Below, piece after piece: positions 48,490-60,994 of a stretch of DNA of 64,000 bases (positions within the stretch are counted from its first letter, which is position 1; each line of letters starts with the position of its first letter). The stretch is from Cyathus striatus (taxonomy: Eukaryota > Basidiomycota > Agaricomycetes > Agaricales > Nidulariaceae). Both the position numbers and the translations under genes were made by a program. Location of the stretch: positions 7,936,001-8,000,000 of the forward strand of contig JAOVFP010000001.1 in NCBI GenBank assembly GCA_025738555.1. Direction: 5' to 3'. The notes under the pieces are model-generated. The model was not told the origin of the DNA. It worked only from the letters and a program-made list of their open reading frames with translations, and did not search any database.

Positions 48490-50267
48490 ATGAGCGGCAC
48501 TTACTTAGGTATTCCCTTCAACGAAATTATTAGCTTTACATATAGTAACACAATACAAAATACTATCGACAGTGAGTTATTATATGTCAAATCTTAGTTT
48601 CCTGCTATTTATAATTCAGTTGCTGTTATATCTTCTCTCGCGTATGATATTGTTTACTACTTTTTTGACGAGGTAATATTATTCACATTTTATGAAAGTT
48701 GCACGTAAGATCTGACATCTTGTAGGTGAAATACATCTGGCGGTAAGATGGGTATCAAATTATAGAGTATATACCTCAAAGTCTTGCACTTTTATTCAGC
48801 GGAATGAAATGGTCCATTCCTAAGCTTCTTTATATTTTAACAAGATACTACTGTCTTCTGTATTTCTTGTAAGTTTTATTTCTTTACTGAAACATCATAT
48901 TTCTGAGCCCTGCAGAATCAACACGTTCATTTGTAATAAGAGCTTCATCAACATGAAAGATTTTAACTAAATTACATTTTGCCAGCACCATCCTTTCAAA
49001 CACTTGGAAATGTATCACTCAATGTCAGTAATTCCCATATGAATTTACAGTCTTATAAACTAAATCCGTGAAATAAGTTGTAATTATAACAGAATAATTG
49101 AATTTATTAAGATTATAACCAAGAGCTGTAGCTGTAAAGCAACTATCTGGCATGATCGAATGTATGGAAGTCAATTTAATCATATTCCATGAAACATAAC
49201 GGAGGTCATATAGAGGATTTATTGTAGTGAATACAGTAATGGACGTTATCTTTGCATTCCGAGTGAGTGCATGTTACGGGAACAGCAAAAAAAGTGTGCC
49301 TTCCATCCAACTATTATGCAAATATATGATGTACTAATCTTATAATAACGACAGTGGCGTGGTTTCTAGCACTATGTTTACTGGGTAAGTTGTAGTACCA
49401 TTCGTTGATTATGACTGATGTGCAAGTGGAAATGAACTAGCGCAATTTTCGGTGTGATAAATATATCTATCTATCGCATAATTGTTGTACTCTAATCATC
49501 ATTTTTAGATACTCGTCTCTTATTCCATGTTATATGCTATTTCGTTGAGCATGAATCTTGTCGATATTCCAGGATTTGTGTGCTATTGGAAATATCTTGA
49601 TGATACATTTCTCAGCACCCTATCAATCGTTTATTTCGGAGTCAACATTGCCGTCCATCGTATGTTCACATCAACTTTCCATTGGTATTTTATTAAATTC
49701 TGTCATCAGTTATCATGTTTATACTTACTATATTCAGATTTTGGAAGGATATCAGTTCTATTCAAGGAGGCCTGCGAAACTTGTTGCATAGCAGAAGAAG
49801 CAACTTCCCTATTATGACATCCCTTGTACGTGATGGAACATTATATTTCTTTATTGTTCTTGGTAGGAGATATTTACAGATCAGTGCAAGTAATTTCCCT
49901 AATGAGCATACTGTTTAGTATCGGTGGTACTTCAGACATGGAGTTCGATCGATCCGAAAGGATATACATTTTATATATACTTTGTCCAGTAAATCCTTTC
50001 TGCACTGTTACCGATATAAACCCTTCTAATACATTTACAGATGGTACTTTGGAATGCAGTCCTTTATGGTTAGTTGAACTCCACTCGTTCCAATGATGGA
50101 AATTTTAAATTTATCAGGGATCTCGATTGATATTGAATTTACGGAAAGCGTCAGACGTAGATGGAAGTGGAAGCGCTCCTTTGGTGACGCGGTCGATTTT
50201 CTTCGCTCGCCCTGCACTTGGTACAACCTACAGCTCTAGAGACGAGCATGAGATGAATCTGGTTTAG
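48490..50267 (+). CDS. DUF6533-like membrane protein, copy E
   Basis: Starts MSGTYLGIPFNEII at 48490. Exons continue in frame: IAVISSLAYDIVYYFFDE, then VKYIWR joined across a 57-bp intron to GMKWSIPKLLYILTRYYC. Further on are VMDVIFAFRVSACYGNSKK (~49240), VAWFLALCLL (~49355), SLSMNLVDIPGFVCYW with IVYFGVNIAVH (~49540-49660), FILTIFRFWKDIS with GGLRNLLHSRRSN and SLVRDGTLYFFIVL (~49715-49860), and GSRLILNLRKASDV, ending SRDEHEMNLV at TAG 50265. No disabling change was found in the exons I could join, so this and copy C are the best candidates for working genes. The family is membrane-embedded, and no role is known to me. Confidence 0.7.
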
Positions 50268-52600
50268 ACTTTGAGAGTTGTCGACGGCATCATTGATCAA
50301 TACTATTATACTAATTACTTAGAAGATACATGTACCATCCAAGCCATTTAATACACCTAGCTATTTGCCGAGTTGGTCTGCTGCCAGGTGAATAAATAAA
50401 TACCGATGGATGGTGAGATTTTCGCAAGATTTTCGTTGTGTCATCTTGATTACAACAAATAGTCCAACCACACCCCGACTGTCGACAGCTAGTAGACCCG
50501 AACATGGACCTTACGCACCACCTTGACATCATGCTCTCCATCCAGACCTTTTCAGTTTCCATTTCTCAAAGACGACAACAGAGATGATATAGAATTTGAA
50601 TACGAGGGGGACGTAACATACTTGTTCCGCCGCCGCCGGGGCTGAAGTGCTGAAGCCTGATAGTATGCGGAGGATGGAAAGGGTGCGGAGCATCATGTGA
50701 CGCCTGCTGCGGGTATTTGGAGACATCGGCTTCAATTTTTTGACTTTGAAAGCGGAAAGGAGAACGGTGTGGATGGAATCAAGGGCGGCAGTCAGGTAGG
50801 TGTGTAGTCGAATCGTTGAGGACAATCGGCGCATCGGCGCCCCGAGCAGCTCGAAGAACTGTACGTGAACATCATATTCCCCTCTTCATCTTCGACCTTA
50901 TTCTCTAAATCCTTCGGATCATATTCATCCACGAAGTCATAAGTATCTCCATCATCATCGCCATTGCGACCTTCATCCTCATCAAACTCCTCGTTGTCCA
51001 AAGCACAAGACATTACGAAGTAGAGTACTCGAACGCGGATGATTCCAATGGGGAAACAAGCAAGGAGAAATACTGCGTTTCCTACTCCATCGCACAATTC
51101 AAGTAACGTGAGCTTCGGACGTGTAACTGGGGGAAATTGTAGCCAGGAGCGTAGCGCGAGATGAGTGAGGACAAAAACAAAATGGGTAGAACAGCGAGGG
51201 GGGAGTAATCGTCCCTATCCCCCCTCCCATCTCTGTCCCAATCCCTTGCCCTGGAATAGGCATGGAGGAGGGAAATCATCTCCCCTCTGCCCGTGAGCCG
51301 AAAAGAAACTGAAAGAAAAAGATCATCCTAGCCCAGCCCCAAGTAGGTCGATCGACAGCGAACTAACACTTATCCGTCCCTCATCAAGCGGTCGGATTCG
51401 AATGAGGATGGCGTCCCCGAAAGAGGCCTGTCGTAGAGTATGACCTTTGAAGTGTTCGTGTTGTTATTGATGGTGCTGATGCTAGCGACGCGACGGTGCC
51501 GCAGGAGCGGGTGAGGGTGAAGGGGGGAGTGCTGTTGAGGGTAATGATGATGGAGATGGGGATGGTAGTATAGTTGTTGTTGGAGGTAAAAAGAATGCAG
51601 CCGAAAGCGAAAGAGGAGATGACATAGTCCCAGACGGATGGACACTCCTCGTCCGCCCCCAGACTGTAACCTCGGATTCACGTTCTTCCTGCTGGGCCCA
51701 GTAGCATTCCGCGCGGTCTCCCATCCATTCCCAACTCCCTTGTTCCTCTCCCTCTCTTGTTCATACCGTCCACGCTCATCCCTCGAAGAAGACGATTGCG
51801 CGTCTCTCAGCACCCTCGGCTCTCCGCCAGGTCCCTTACTACTTTCACACTCGTCAACAAATTGAGATTGCTCGGGGTCCGTGTACACGGTGTGGGAAGG
51901 CGGTGCTGCTGTTGTATGCGTAGCATTATTCTGTCTTCTGTTGGGTGTGCGTGTTGCAGTTCTTGTGAGGACGAGGGGGTGGGAGGGTGGTGTTGCTAGC
52001 GAGTAATAAGCAGCGTCATTATCGGGGAAAAGAGCGGAAGGAGATTAAAGAGAAGAGGGGAAAGGTGATATGAAAACATACCCTAGTACGCAATGCAGCT
52101 GGATTCGTCAACATGAACGCTTTGTCCTCAATCATGTTCTGCTCATGCTCGTTCTTGAGGAGGGACATGTAGCGCCGCGATTCTGAGTGCGTGATAGCTT
52201 GCTGCTGCTACTGTGGAGGGGGAAGCTGGATTGTTGTACTGCTGGTGGCTGATGCATCTTGAGTATCGCAACACCATAGGATTAGAGTCGATTGCCCGTC
52301 CTTCCTAGTATAAATCCGAGTTCTTTGTGGGAGTTATACGAAAAGCACACATACAAAGCAGGACGGACGATACATAAGTATGAGAGGGTGAGAGCAAGAG
52401 AGAGCCAGCGTGGAGAGTATATACTAGAAGAAAAACAAAAAACTTCGGTTCCGAACAGGAACCGACGTTTCAGCCTTATCAAGCCGCTGATTTCACGGAG
52501 AGGCCGTCGACCACCCCGGCAATAAGACCAAAGATGGACAACCCTGCCGATTAGTAATACTTTCTGTTGAGCGCCATCCCGCCGTAGAGCCGCGCCTAAT
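50268..52600. other. no intact gene; decayed copies
   Basis: 50268-50420 is the shared 3' flank. 50550-50680 carries the acidic-motif fragment (DDNRDDIEFEYEGDV, LF). On the minus strand, 51030-50880 encodes NEEFDEDEGRNGDDDGDTYD, a second acidic stretch that may belong to the same former gene. 51380-52000 repeats blocks seen at 45.0-46.6 kb and 15.3-16.0 kb. 52437-52520 is a block with CCGAACAGGAACCGACG. Confidence 0.5.
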
Positions 52601-53705
52601 ATATACATATCTAAGTTAGACGAACGTACTTACAGTAGATTATTACAAAGTATACTTCTGCAACAAGCAATTAATTATATGTGATTTTATTTAAAAGAAA
52701 TACTTATTGTGTATCAGCATACAGTGATTGGGTTTTACACATTCTTTAAATCGGATTTGAAGTATGTGTTTGGATAGAATAATAAATACCAGTTGCTTAT
52801 GTCCGGCGGTACATTTAAAGTAAGGTAATTATTTCTGGGAATGGAGATGAAATCATGAGACTCAGCAATTCCATGTCTAGCCATTATGAATCCGCCATTG
52901 CAGTGCAGGGCAATAATACCAGTATCGAAAACCAATTAGCATCACTATAAAAGTAGCCATACTGAGCGAATTAGTTGTACAAAAAACATTGATGTGGCTT
53001 CCGTCGCAGATATTATGTCACGTTCAAATTTAAGAGATCGTCAACCAAGGCAATGTAAGGGTAATGCAATTTTACATAGTCTACTCGTACTTACTTCGAA
53101 AAATTTAACTTTATTTGGTGGTTTATCCGCATAAAAAGAAATATTTACCAGCCAGTAGAAGCATAATAAATTGAGTGGAATATTAGTGGCTTTCTATCAC
53201 TCTTTTGAAATTGGTACAGCTTATAATATGCCGATCAAATAAAATTAAAATATAACTACTGTAATAACTTAGCAGCCTAAGTACACAGCACTTTCTCGTG
53301 TATGTCGTAATCTAAATAGAGCGATGTAGATAGTATATTTTATAGTGTGGAAGAAGATTTCCGGTTGAAGGAAGTTCTTGAACAAAGAACTTGCGAGTGG
53401 ATAGCACATCCGTCTATCCTCAGGTCCTAGTGAGGCTCATTGAGAGGTGAAAGAAGGGGGGAAAAGAACCTGTATTCAAAGAACGTCGAGTACTGTACTT
53501 AAATAGGTACAGAAACATGTAAACGAGTGAACTATTAAAAACCGACACGAGGCCGATTTTACGGTACAGGCAGAATGCCTGCTCTACAATAGACGCTTAT
53601 TTACTTCGCAACACAACTACAGCGACCACAGAAATAAAATACTTCACAGTATCCACTCTCAATAACACTTGGATGTTGAGTGGATCGGCGTTACACTTTA
53701 TATTA
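52601..53705. repeat. dispersed repeat related to the core of the 5-kb element
   Basis: 53340-53590 aligns at roughly 75% with 7155-7375: GTTGAAGGAA, GATAGCACATCC, TTAAATAGGTACAGAA and TACGGTACAGGCA..GCCTGCT. The remainder is AT-rich and without a gene. Confidence 0.6.
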
Positions 53706-53706
53706 A

Positions 53707-55043
53707 TAAAGAAATAAGGCCGACAAGCGGCAGGGCCCACTACCATACTGGACTTTGGACTGGGAAAGGCTGGGTTCCAAGGTTCTTGTTCATTTATATT
53801 AATTTTGGACGACTGTAAAACAAGATTTGTATCATGTATATATGTGTGGACAATGTACAGATATACATTAGCATGAAATCTGTGAAAATAACAGTAGCAT
53901 CGCCCCTGAGCGAGCATAGCTAAAACTCGATAGATATAAATCAATCTCTGGAGACAACTATGTACACTAATGGCACGTTCGGCTGGCAGTAATAGCGGAA
54001 AAGGGGTTGGAGATGAGGTGGCCGAACATGCCATAGGCGAAAACGACATGGGGTGGAGACAACATAGATCGACCTTAAAAAGTGTATAGGCTTAACAACA
54101 ATGGTGGCAAGTCTGGAGACGACGTTAGTGGAGGCGAAACGGATGGAGGCTGTATGCTGGTGATAGATTGTGGTGGAGGGCGGTGGTGGTGGTGGCTGGT
54201 ATGGTGTAATTGGGGGTGTGGTGGGTGCGTCGAGGAAAAGGAAAGGTAGTAAGTGACGTGGGCAGAAACATCGATGATACGACGTGGGTCGAGCAGGCAG
54301 CCTGAATGTCGATGTTGTGCCCAAGGCCTCGAAGGTTAGGTAAAAGGACAGGAAGACTAGCACCAGGGCGAAGGTAATCACGAGAGGGTGAAAATAATGA
54401 CAAGGGGGGTATGAAAAAGAGATGGAGCAACGACGAGAAATGTATGGGTGATCTGCCCTGAGGTCATGATGGATGAGAAGCCTATGGATGAAAAATAAAC
54501 AGCATCTCTTAGTCAGTACAAATTTATACTCAAGTGCCCTCCAACGTGGATATCAAGGTGATCAGGATGTAGTGGATGAGGCGGATAGAGTGTCCCATTC
54601 CGGCGGCCAGTGTCAATCCTCTTGAGTTAGTGTAAGGGAGATGGCTGGGAGGCGCGCACGAATCTCATTATAATAGCCAGGGAAGATCCAAGTGAATTGT
54701 GAGTAATTAGCGTACATAGAATCGCTAACGAACGTACTTTCTGAGACAAGCATAACTTATCCCACCTTACCACTATCTTTCTGCCCCTTCTAATCTACTC
54801 AGTTCTTGTCCAACTGTCTTTTGTTGGGTTTAGCAGCTTCCCACATCGTCAAGCGTTGAGTCGGGCATGCACACCAAGAGAGGTTGCTGGGCGGTGTCCG
54901 ACCAACTTTTCACCAGGATTTAAGATCCACTTACCGTGCACGACGTAGAGGGGCAAACGAGTGGAGGTAGGGAGTCCGGCACAAGCCAGGGAGAACCTGC
55001 AACATTCAATTTTTGCGTCTGAATTGTGTACTAGTTAGATCGC
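53707..55043. other. unassigned part of X3
   Basis: Minus-strand ORFs (54430-53941) are rich in Pro, Thr and Ser with no domain I recognise. They may be captured exon material or chance. Confidence 0.35.
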
Positions 55044-55051
55044 ATCCATCG

Positions 55052-56013
55052 AGTCGTGGCTTCGATTCTGATTGATCGCTGTCGGTAAGCAGCGGGGGGT
55101 TGCAGTGTTTCGTCACCGGGAGCTCGATTGAGCGCATTTGGGATCATAAAGTATGTACTGTGATCAATGGAACTTGTATTTGAAATCAATGTATACCAAT
55201 ATCAATAAGTAAATGAAATCAATGCTAATGAAATCAATACTAGTAGGTACGAAATCAATGCGAAAGCGGAATCAATGAAGTAGAGAGATCAATAAAAGCG
55301 AAATCTATTAAAAATCAAATAGATTACTTTATAGTAATGGTCCCCAACCACGAGGGTAACTTAACAGTAGTGTAGTTAACCGTGTGCTCACAACCGTTGC
55401 ACCACTTGGTCTTTTAAAGCTATCGCACTTCCTATTACTTAACCTATAGTTCGCTATCATTTTATTCACTTGGGTTAAAATATTCTCCTAAACAAAATGA
55501 AATTGATACCATGAATCCATGGTTGAAGTAATAGGTAAATTAAATGAACCTCGCGCTATAGTACTGGTGCAAGTGTGGATGAAGGTACATAGAGAAAGTT
55601 CAAATTTTCACGAAGTCACTAAAAATGATAGCGAACTATAGGTTAAGTAATAGGAAGTACGATATCTTTAAAAGACCAAGTGGTGCAACGGTTGTGAGCA
55701 CACGGTTAACTACACTACTGTTAAGTTACCCTTGTGGTTGGGGACCATTACTATAAAGTAATCTATTTGATTTTTAATAGATTTCGCTTTTATTGATCTC
55801 TCTACTTCATTGATTCCGCTTTCGCATTGATTTCACTAGCATTGATTTCATTTACTTATTGATGTTGGTATATATTGATTTCAAATACAAGTTCCATTGA
55901 TCACAGTACATACTTTATGATCCCAAATGCGCTCAATCGAGCTCCCGGTGACGAAACACTGCAACCCCCCGCTGCTTACCAACAGCGATCAATCAGAATC
56001 GAAGCCACTGGTG
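55052..56013. mobile_element. 962-bp palindromic element with 8-bp TSD
   Basis: Arms 55062-55472 and 55615-56008 are near-perfect inverted copies with a ~140-base loop. ATCCATCG flanks it at 55044-55051 and 56014-56021. The tip reads GTGGCTTCGATTCTGATT, close in pattern to GTGCCAGCCATTCTGATC of the 5-kb element, and as there the outermost 4-5 bases do not pair. Each arm has about eight AATCAATG-type words. No coding capacity. Confidence 0.85.
55339..55744. ncRNA. paired tRNA-like boxes in the palindrome arms
   Basis: In both arms, in opposite orientation, AAGTGGTGCAACGGTTG (A-box-like) is followed ~45 bases on by GTGGTTGGGGACC (a poor B box): 55681-55744 on plus, 55405-55339 on minus. A weaker case than the two tRNA-like sites near the KDZ ends. 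Confidence 0.28.
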
Positions 56014-56697
56014 ATCCATCGGGGACAGACCGAACACACCTCACCCTCAGGCACGGCAAATACATATGAACGAGAACTGCTAATACAGTTTAACCATTGG
56101 AGGCACATTTGCAAGGAGGATGACAAACATTGATGCACAGACCTTGAGGCTGTGGTATGTGAACCTGCGTGAAGCATTGAGTCCCGGAAGAGCGAAGTGG
56201 ATGACAGACGTACTAGGTCAAAAAATGAAATGAGGCCAATGAACGAGCAGGAAAGTTTGAGGTGAAGACGAAAACGAGAAGGATGATGATCAAGGGGCAA
56301 AAGGATCTGAGACGAGTCCAATCGGGGACTCTCGCAGGCAGGAGAAAGGTAGGAGTAGCGTGATGGGAAGTGCCAACCACAGAGGTGGGCGCCCCGGCAT
56401 CGATGAAACTAGAATTACGTGCCGAGCACCATGTACGATATACATGAGAAAGGAGAATAGTGATAAAGAATAGAGTGAAACGAAGAAAAGAAACTCGAGG
56501 TGCGTGATAAACGAAACGAAGAGACACCTATCAGGTATTTTGTAGTTTTTGTAGTGTTTTTTTGTTTTTTTGTTTTTTTGTTTTTGTTTTTATGTTTTTT
56601 ATGTTTTTTATGTTTTTGTTTTTGTTCTAGTACTGTTTGAAAGTAAAAAGGTGAGGAAAACGAAAAAGGGAAAGGTGTAAAAAGAGGACGGAAAATA

Positions 56698-57661
56698 TTA
56701 AAGAGAAAAGGGGAGGCGAAGTGAAGCGATAAGAGTTGGGTGCTGTCGGATGTACATTTCAAACGCGTTGGAGCTCCAACGTCCAATGTGCTGAATGTCA
56801 GCGTGTGAGACGCCATGCTCGGCAAGAGCTGTAGCACCGCCAGACCGGAGCGAATGGCCTGAGAACTGATCTCCTGCGACACTGTGGAGGAAAGAAAGGA
56901 AAAAAGTGCGGTTTGGAAGAGTTCCATCAGCACGTAACCAAAGGGCATGATGAAATGGAAAGCGAGTGTCACGCGAGAAAAGGTAGCGCGAGAAGAAAGG
57001 TGCAGGGTCTGGGCCCTGAGTGAAAAGGCGCTGAATGAGAACAACATCACCCTCGAAGGGTTTGTCTGCTTTGTGCGTAGGGAGAGTGAATTGGTAGGAT
57101 TTAGCGGGAGATACAACGGTTGAGGACCTTGAAGTGACTGTCGGGTGCCACGAGTTCTCCAAGGCGTAAAAGGCCATAGAATCCAGTGACTAAAATGGCG
57201 AGGCACAGAAGGGTGTCATGGTCGCGAGAGAATTGATGTGACACACAAATGGAGGAAAGAAGGGAGAGGGGAAGAGGCGGCTTCCGTACAGGTGAGTGGT
57301 GGAAGCGACGACGCACACAATGCAGAGAGCACCGCACCAGAGAGGAGTCCTGAGCTTCTCGAACTGTGGGGTAGTAAGGTTCAAGGAGGTGGATGATGCC
57401 AGATAAGTAGGTGGAGATTGAGGAGGATTTGATGTGATGAGACATATATATAATGTAAAGACTAAGAGTATCGCTTGTGGGTTCAATGTGGATCTTGTGG
57501 GACTCGCAGAAGGTAAGGTAAGAATTGAGGGCGCTATTGTAATTGCTGGTGGTAGTACAGTCAATTGCATATCCAAAGGTGATAGTGCGCTCCCGAAGGA
57601 GCCGCTCACGAGTCCAGGGAGCCCAAACAGGCTGCCTAGACCCGGTAGGAGATGTATTCAT
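56698..57661 (-). pseudogene. tyrosine recombinase of the YR retrotransposon
   Basis: Minus strand, from about MNTSPTGSRQPVW at 57661. The N-terminal SAM-like helical domain (NYNSALNSYLTFCESH) is followed by FYGLLRLGEL with the first catalytic Arg. A frameshift near 57110 moves to the second frame. There HKADKPFEGD is followed by GHSLRSGGATALAEHG, giving the His-x-x-Arg box, then IGRWSSNAFEMYIRQHP with the Trp/His-like position and catalytic Tyr. It would integrate a circular DNA intermediate without target duplication. Length (~320 residues) is normal for the family. The frameshift inactivates it. Confidence 0.85.
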
Positions 57662-57729
57662 TTTGATATTGCCCCCAATGCATCCTGTGAGGGTAGTAAG
57701 ATATGATGAGAAAGGAGGGTGTCATACCG

Positions 57730-59447
57730 TCATGCAAGTGCAAAGCGCTGGTGCAAGAGAGCATCAGCAACATGATTGTCAACACCCGGGATCCAGAGAA
57801 CACGCAGGCGAAAGTCGTTATGCAATAGCTCATTGACTGCGATCTTGAGAAGAGCGTTGTATTGCGAGTTAGAGGCTCGCAGCGAATTGAAGAGGGCGAC
57901 TGTGTTCTCACTATCAGAGTAGATAATCACTGTATGAGTGGGGGATCTACACATAGAAAGAAGATAGATAGCACAGATGACAGCAAAAACTTCAAAGACG
58001 AATATATCTTGCTGAGGGATGCAAGGTGGGAAAATGTAATGATACCCATCATGAAACTGCGAGTCCCAGATTCCTATACCATCAAGAGAAGCATCAACAT
58101 GCAACACTGTGTCAACAGAGGATGGTGTCCAGGAGATGTCTCCAATGATGAGAATCTCCTTGGATAGTTGAAGGGCTGAGAGAAGCCATCGGAGATCTGA
58201 ACGTATGTCATTGTTCAAGTACAAATGGTCATGAGCATGTGATTTGCCAGCCATTTTGAGGTAGAGAGAACAAAGACCTGGTTTGAGGAGAGGGAATACA
58301 TTCAGGGCCCAGCTTATCCAACTGGTGAGACGCTGGAAGTCCTTAAGAGGGTGTCTAAGGTGGTGGGGGTGAATAAAGTCTGAAATTTGGCGAAATAACT
58401 CGTCTTTTTATCCTGTGCCATTGAAATAGACATTCTCTCAGTATCGACTTGAAAACCTATAATGGTTAGTGAAGAACCAAATAGCTGTTTTTCTTTCTCA
58501 TGAGGAATACCAAGTTCATCCCAGAAAGATAGGAGTGCGACTTGATGAGCCAGGAAGTCCTGATTATATAGTGCATAATGGCCCATATTTGATACAACAT
58601 CAGCTCCAAAAACATCATCAGAATACTGGAAAATGTCAGGTATTTGTTTGATGAAAACACCCACCCAAGTTGCCAAGGAGTTTACTGAAATCCACAGACC
58701 CAATGAGGGTGATCCACCAAAGACATTACAATGGTCTACATGGTGCTGACCATTTGGTAAAGTAACAATTTGCTTAACTTGAGCTTCAGGTGCCATCGGA
58801 ATAAGTCGATATGCACTTTTAACATCTGATTTGAAGAGCACGAGTGGTGTGGCTTGTCCAAAGGTCTGCCATAAGGCTAGTAAAGAATCTGCAAGGGATT
58901 TGAGAGTGTCAAGAGGGGATTGACCCTCAATTGCTTCACGTTCAACCATTGAGTTGAGTGAGAACTCACCACAGCTATGGTTTGTAACCATACAAAAATT
59001 TTGGACAGCTTTAGGCACAGCATGGACAGGCATGGAGTACATGCCTGGTAAGAGTTCTGGCCCAAATGCAGGTGAGAACCGACCCAGAGCAACCTCCTGT
59101 TCACATTGTGAGTAAATAAAGTGCTCCTCTTAAGGAGATTGTTTAGGATGCTGTTTGGAGACGTCAAGTGTGGGGGGGTAATTAGGACAGTAGGAAGCTT
59201 GTGACCAAAAGCCTTGTCAAAGACCCTCACAAACAGATGCTGTGAATCGATGATTAGGGTGAAAAGACATGTAATGCTCAAATATGTCAACATTGATTGG
59301 TGTAACTATTTTGAAGAGATGGGGGTTCCCATCGATAGCTGCATGGATAATTGGGTCCTCATTGACTGCCTCAGGGACCTTTAGTAATGGTTTAGCATGG
59401 TATGTGTAAGATAAAATGGGAGACAAAGAAAACGAGGGGAAAAACAC
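57730..59447 (-). pseudogene. reverse transcriptase-RNase H of the YR retrotransposon
   Basis: The RT shows MYSMPVHAVPKAVQNF, DHSCGEFSLNSM-type text at 58980, LFKSDVKSAYRLIPM (catalytic Asp), FGGSPSLGLWIS and FQYSDDVFG (the catalytic YxDD box, ~58635). A frameshift near 58370 leads into DFQRLTSWISWALNVFPLLK and then RNase H: LHVDASLDGIGIW, FEVFAVICAIY, YSDSENTVAL and VDNHVADALL carry its acidic residues. The part upstream of 59042 is in another frame with a stop (59133), so at least two frameshifts exist. It synthesises element cDNA when intact. Confidence 0.85.
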
Positions 59448-60994
59448 TAAAAACCTCTCAAATATGCTGGATGCTGTCCAAACACTACTTCACTCTTTGG
59501 CTCCAGTGACTTCTCCTTTGCAGCTAAGGGCCCTGTGGCTGGGCTTTCCACACCAGAGGCAGTGATGTTGGTATCGACACTTGTCTGCTCGGTACCCACA
59601 TCCTGTTGCTGAATTGTACTTTCTGCAAGTCTCAATTGATTTCTCATGGCTTGTCCCTGCCTTCGGCGATGATTGCGTTTTGTTGTCAGAGGTAGGTGTC
59701 CAGACTCCAAGTGGCGTGAGATAGGCAAATTGGAGATATGAGAACTCTGCAAAGTCACACAACCTGATATCCCGCCGTGATGCAACAAGGGATCAGATTG
59801 CATGGTCAAATGTGATGACTTGACCTGGGTCTTGAATGCTGTTGAAGATGTTAGAGATATAGGCATGATACTGAATGAGTTCCCTGTGTCTGTGTGGGAA
59901 GATATGGCAGGTTGCCTCAGTGGTAAGGTGCCAGGCTGCAAACCACTGTCCACTAGTTGTAATCTTCTTTGCTGGGGCTCCTCCCAGAATGGAAATCTTG
60001 ATGTCTCCAACATGCTGAATGACTCCTGTGTTGGTTGAAGCTCCATTGATCGCTGCATGGACGTTAGACAAGTTGACTTCCCTACCTCTGACGATACTGT
60101 CCCACTTGGACTCTGGGAAGTGTCCAATTCTGGCCCTCTCCATTGCCCAATTCTTAGCGGCGGTAATATCATTGGTGAAGAGCTGAAGTGCTTTCTGAGT
60201 TTTGATGAGATCTGGGTGATGGAAGATGACTTTGTCGTCTTCTTCGTCATACCAAGGCATGTTTTCCTCATAGATCCTATGTCTTTTGTTAGAATTCTTC
60301 CCTTCTCGTCATACCTCTTTAGTGAATGAAGAGGATGCTGCTGAATCAGAGTCGACACTATGCTCTCGTTTCCTACCCATTTCTCTTGGCTCAGCTGTCT
60401 CTGCTCCTCCTGAATGTCAGTCCAATCGGAAACGACCTTCTTGTTCTCTAGCAGCTTCTTGGCATTGATGGTCATCGATGTCTCTAAGGTAGGTTTTGAA
60501 AGCTTGTTCTGTTGTAGATCCATCCCCTGGCTCAAAGACAGGGAGCAAACGTCCAATGCTGGCAACTGCAAATGACTTAGTGATTTTCCCATCCCTGAAC
60601 TTACTGACAACAGCTTCAAGTTTGTTTTCCAAATCAGATTGGAAAACACCCCCATCATAGATGGAGTTGTGTTCCATGTTCGCAATGTGAGGCGCTCTCG
60701 GAGTGACATGTTGAGCTGCCTGTTCAATGGGAGGTTGATGTATCTCTCCCTGACAGGCATGATACTGGTGGGTGGTTGAGACTGTCCGGCTCCGACCTGA
60801 CGTGGAACTCGGATCCCGCCAGAGGATGAGGAAGGGTGATGCTGCTGCTGTGGTCCCTCGTGTCGGCCTCCTGGCACTCTGTAGTAGTTGGTTCCTTCAA
60901 TTCTCTCGATTGTGCCTGCAGGTAATTCACAGACTGTGAACCCCTCCTCTTGTTGCTGTCTTCCAGAATTGTTGGCGCCGTCTCCATCAGACAT
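59447..60994 (-). pseudogene. gag-like gene of the YR retrotransposon
   Basis: It starts MSDGDGANNSGRQQQEEGF at 60994 with a Gly/Pro/Gln/Ser-rich stretch. Homology then shifts between frames: MEHNSIYDGGVFQSDLENKL at 60677, then HPDLIKTQKALQLFTND, KWDSIVRGREVNLSNV and FAAWHLTTEATCHIFPHR (60230-59880). Last comes a Cys/His cluster (CRKYNSATGC, KCRYQHHCLWCGKPSH, ~59640-59540) of CCCH or knuckle type that should bind nucleic acid. Two or more frameshifts. The 515-codon ORF in one frame is only partly the real protein. Confidence 0.72.

Noticed and set aside
50792..51097. Acidic 101-codon minus-strand ORF as a stand-alone gene
   Set aside because: It is low complexity, lies in a repeat-rich segment and lacks a clear start or splice context. 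More likely it is a remnant of the acidic-motif gene.
60417..60677. Separate genes for each gag-region ORF at 60.9, 60.7 and 60.3 kb
   Set aside because: The three frames carry consecutive parts of one gag-like protein, so frameshifts explain them better.
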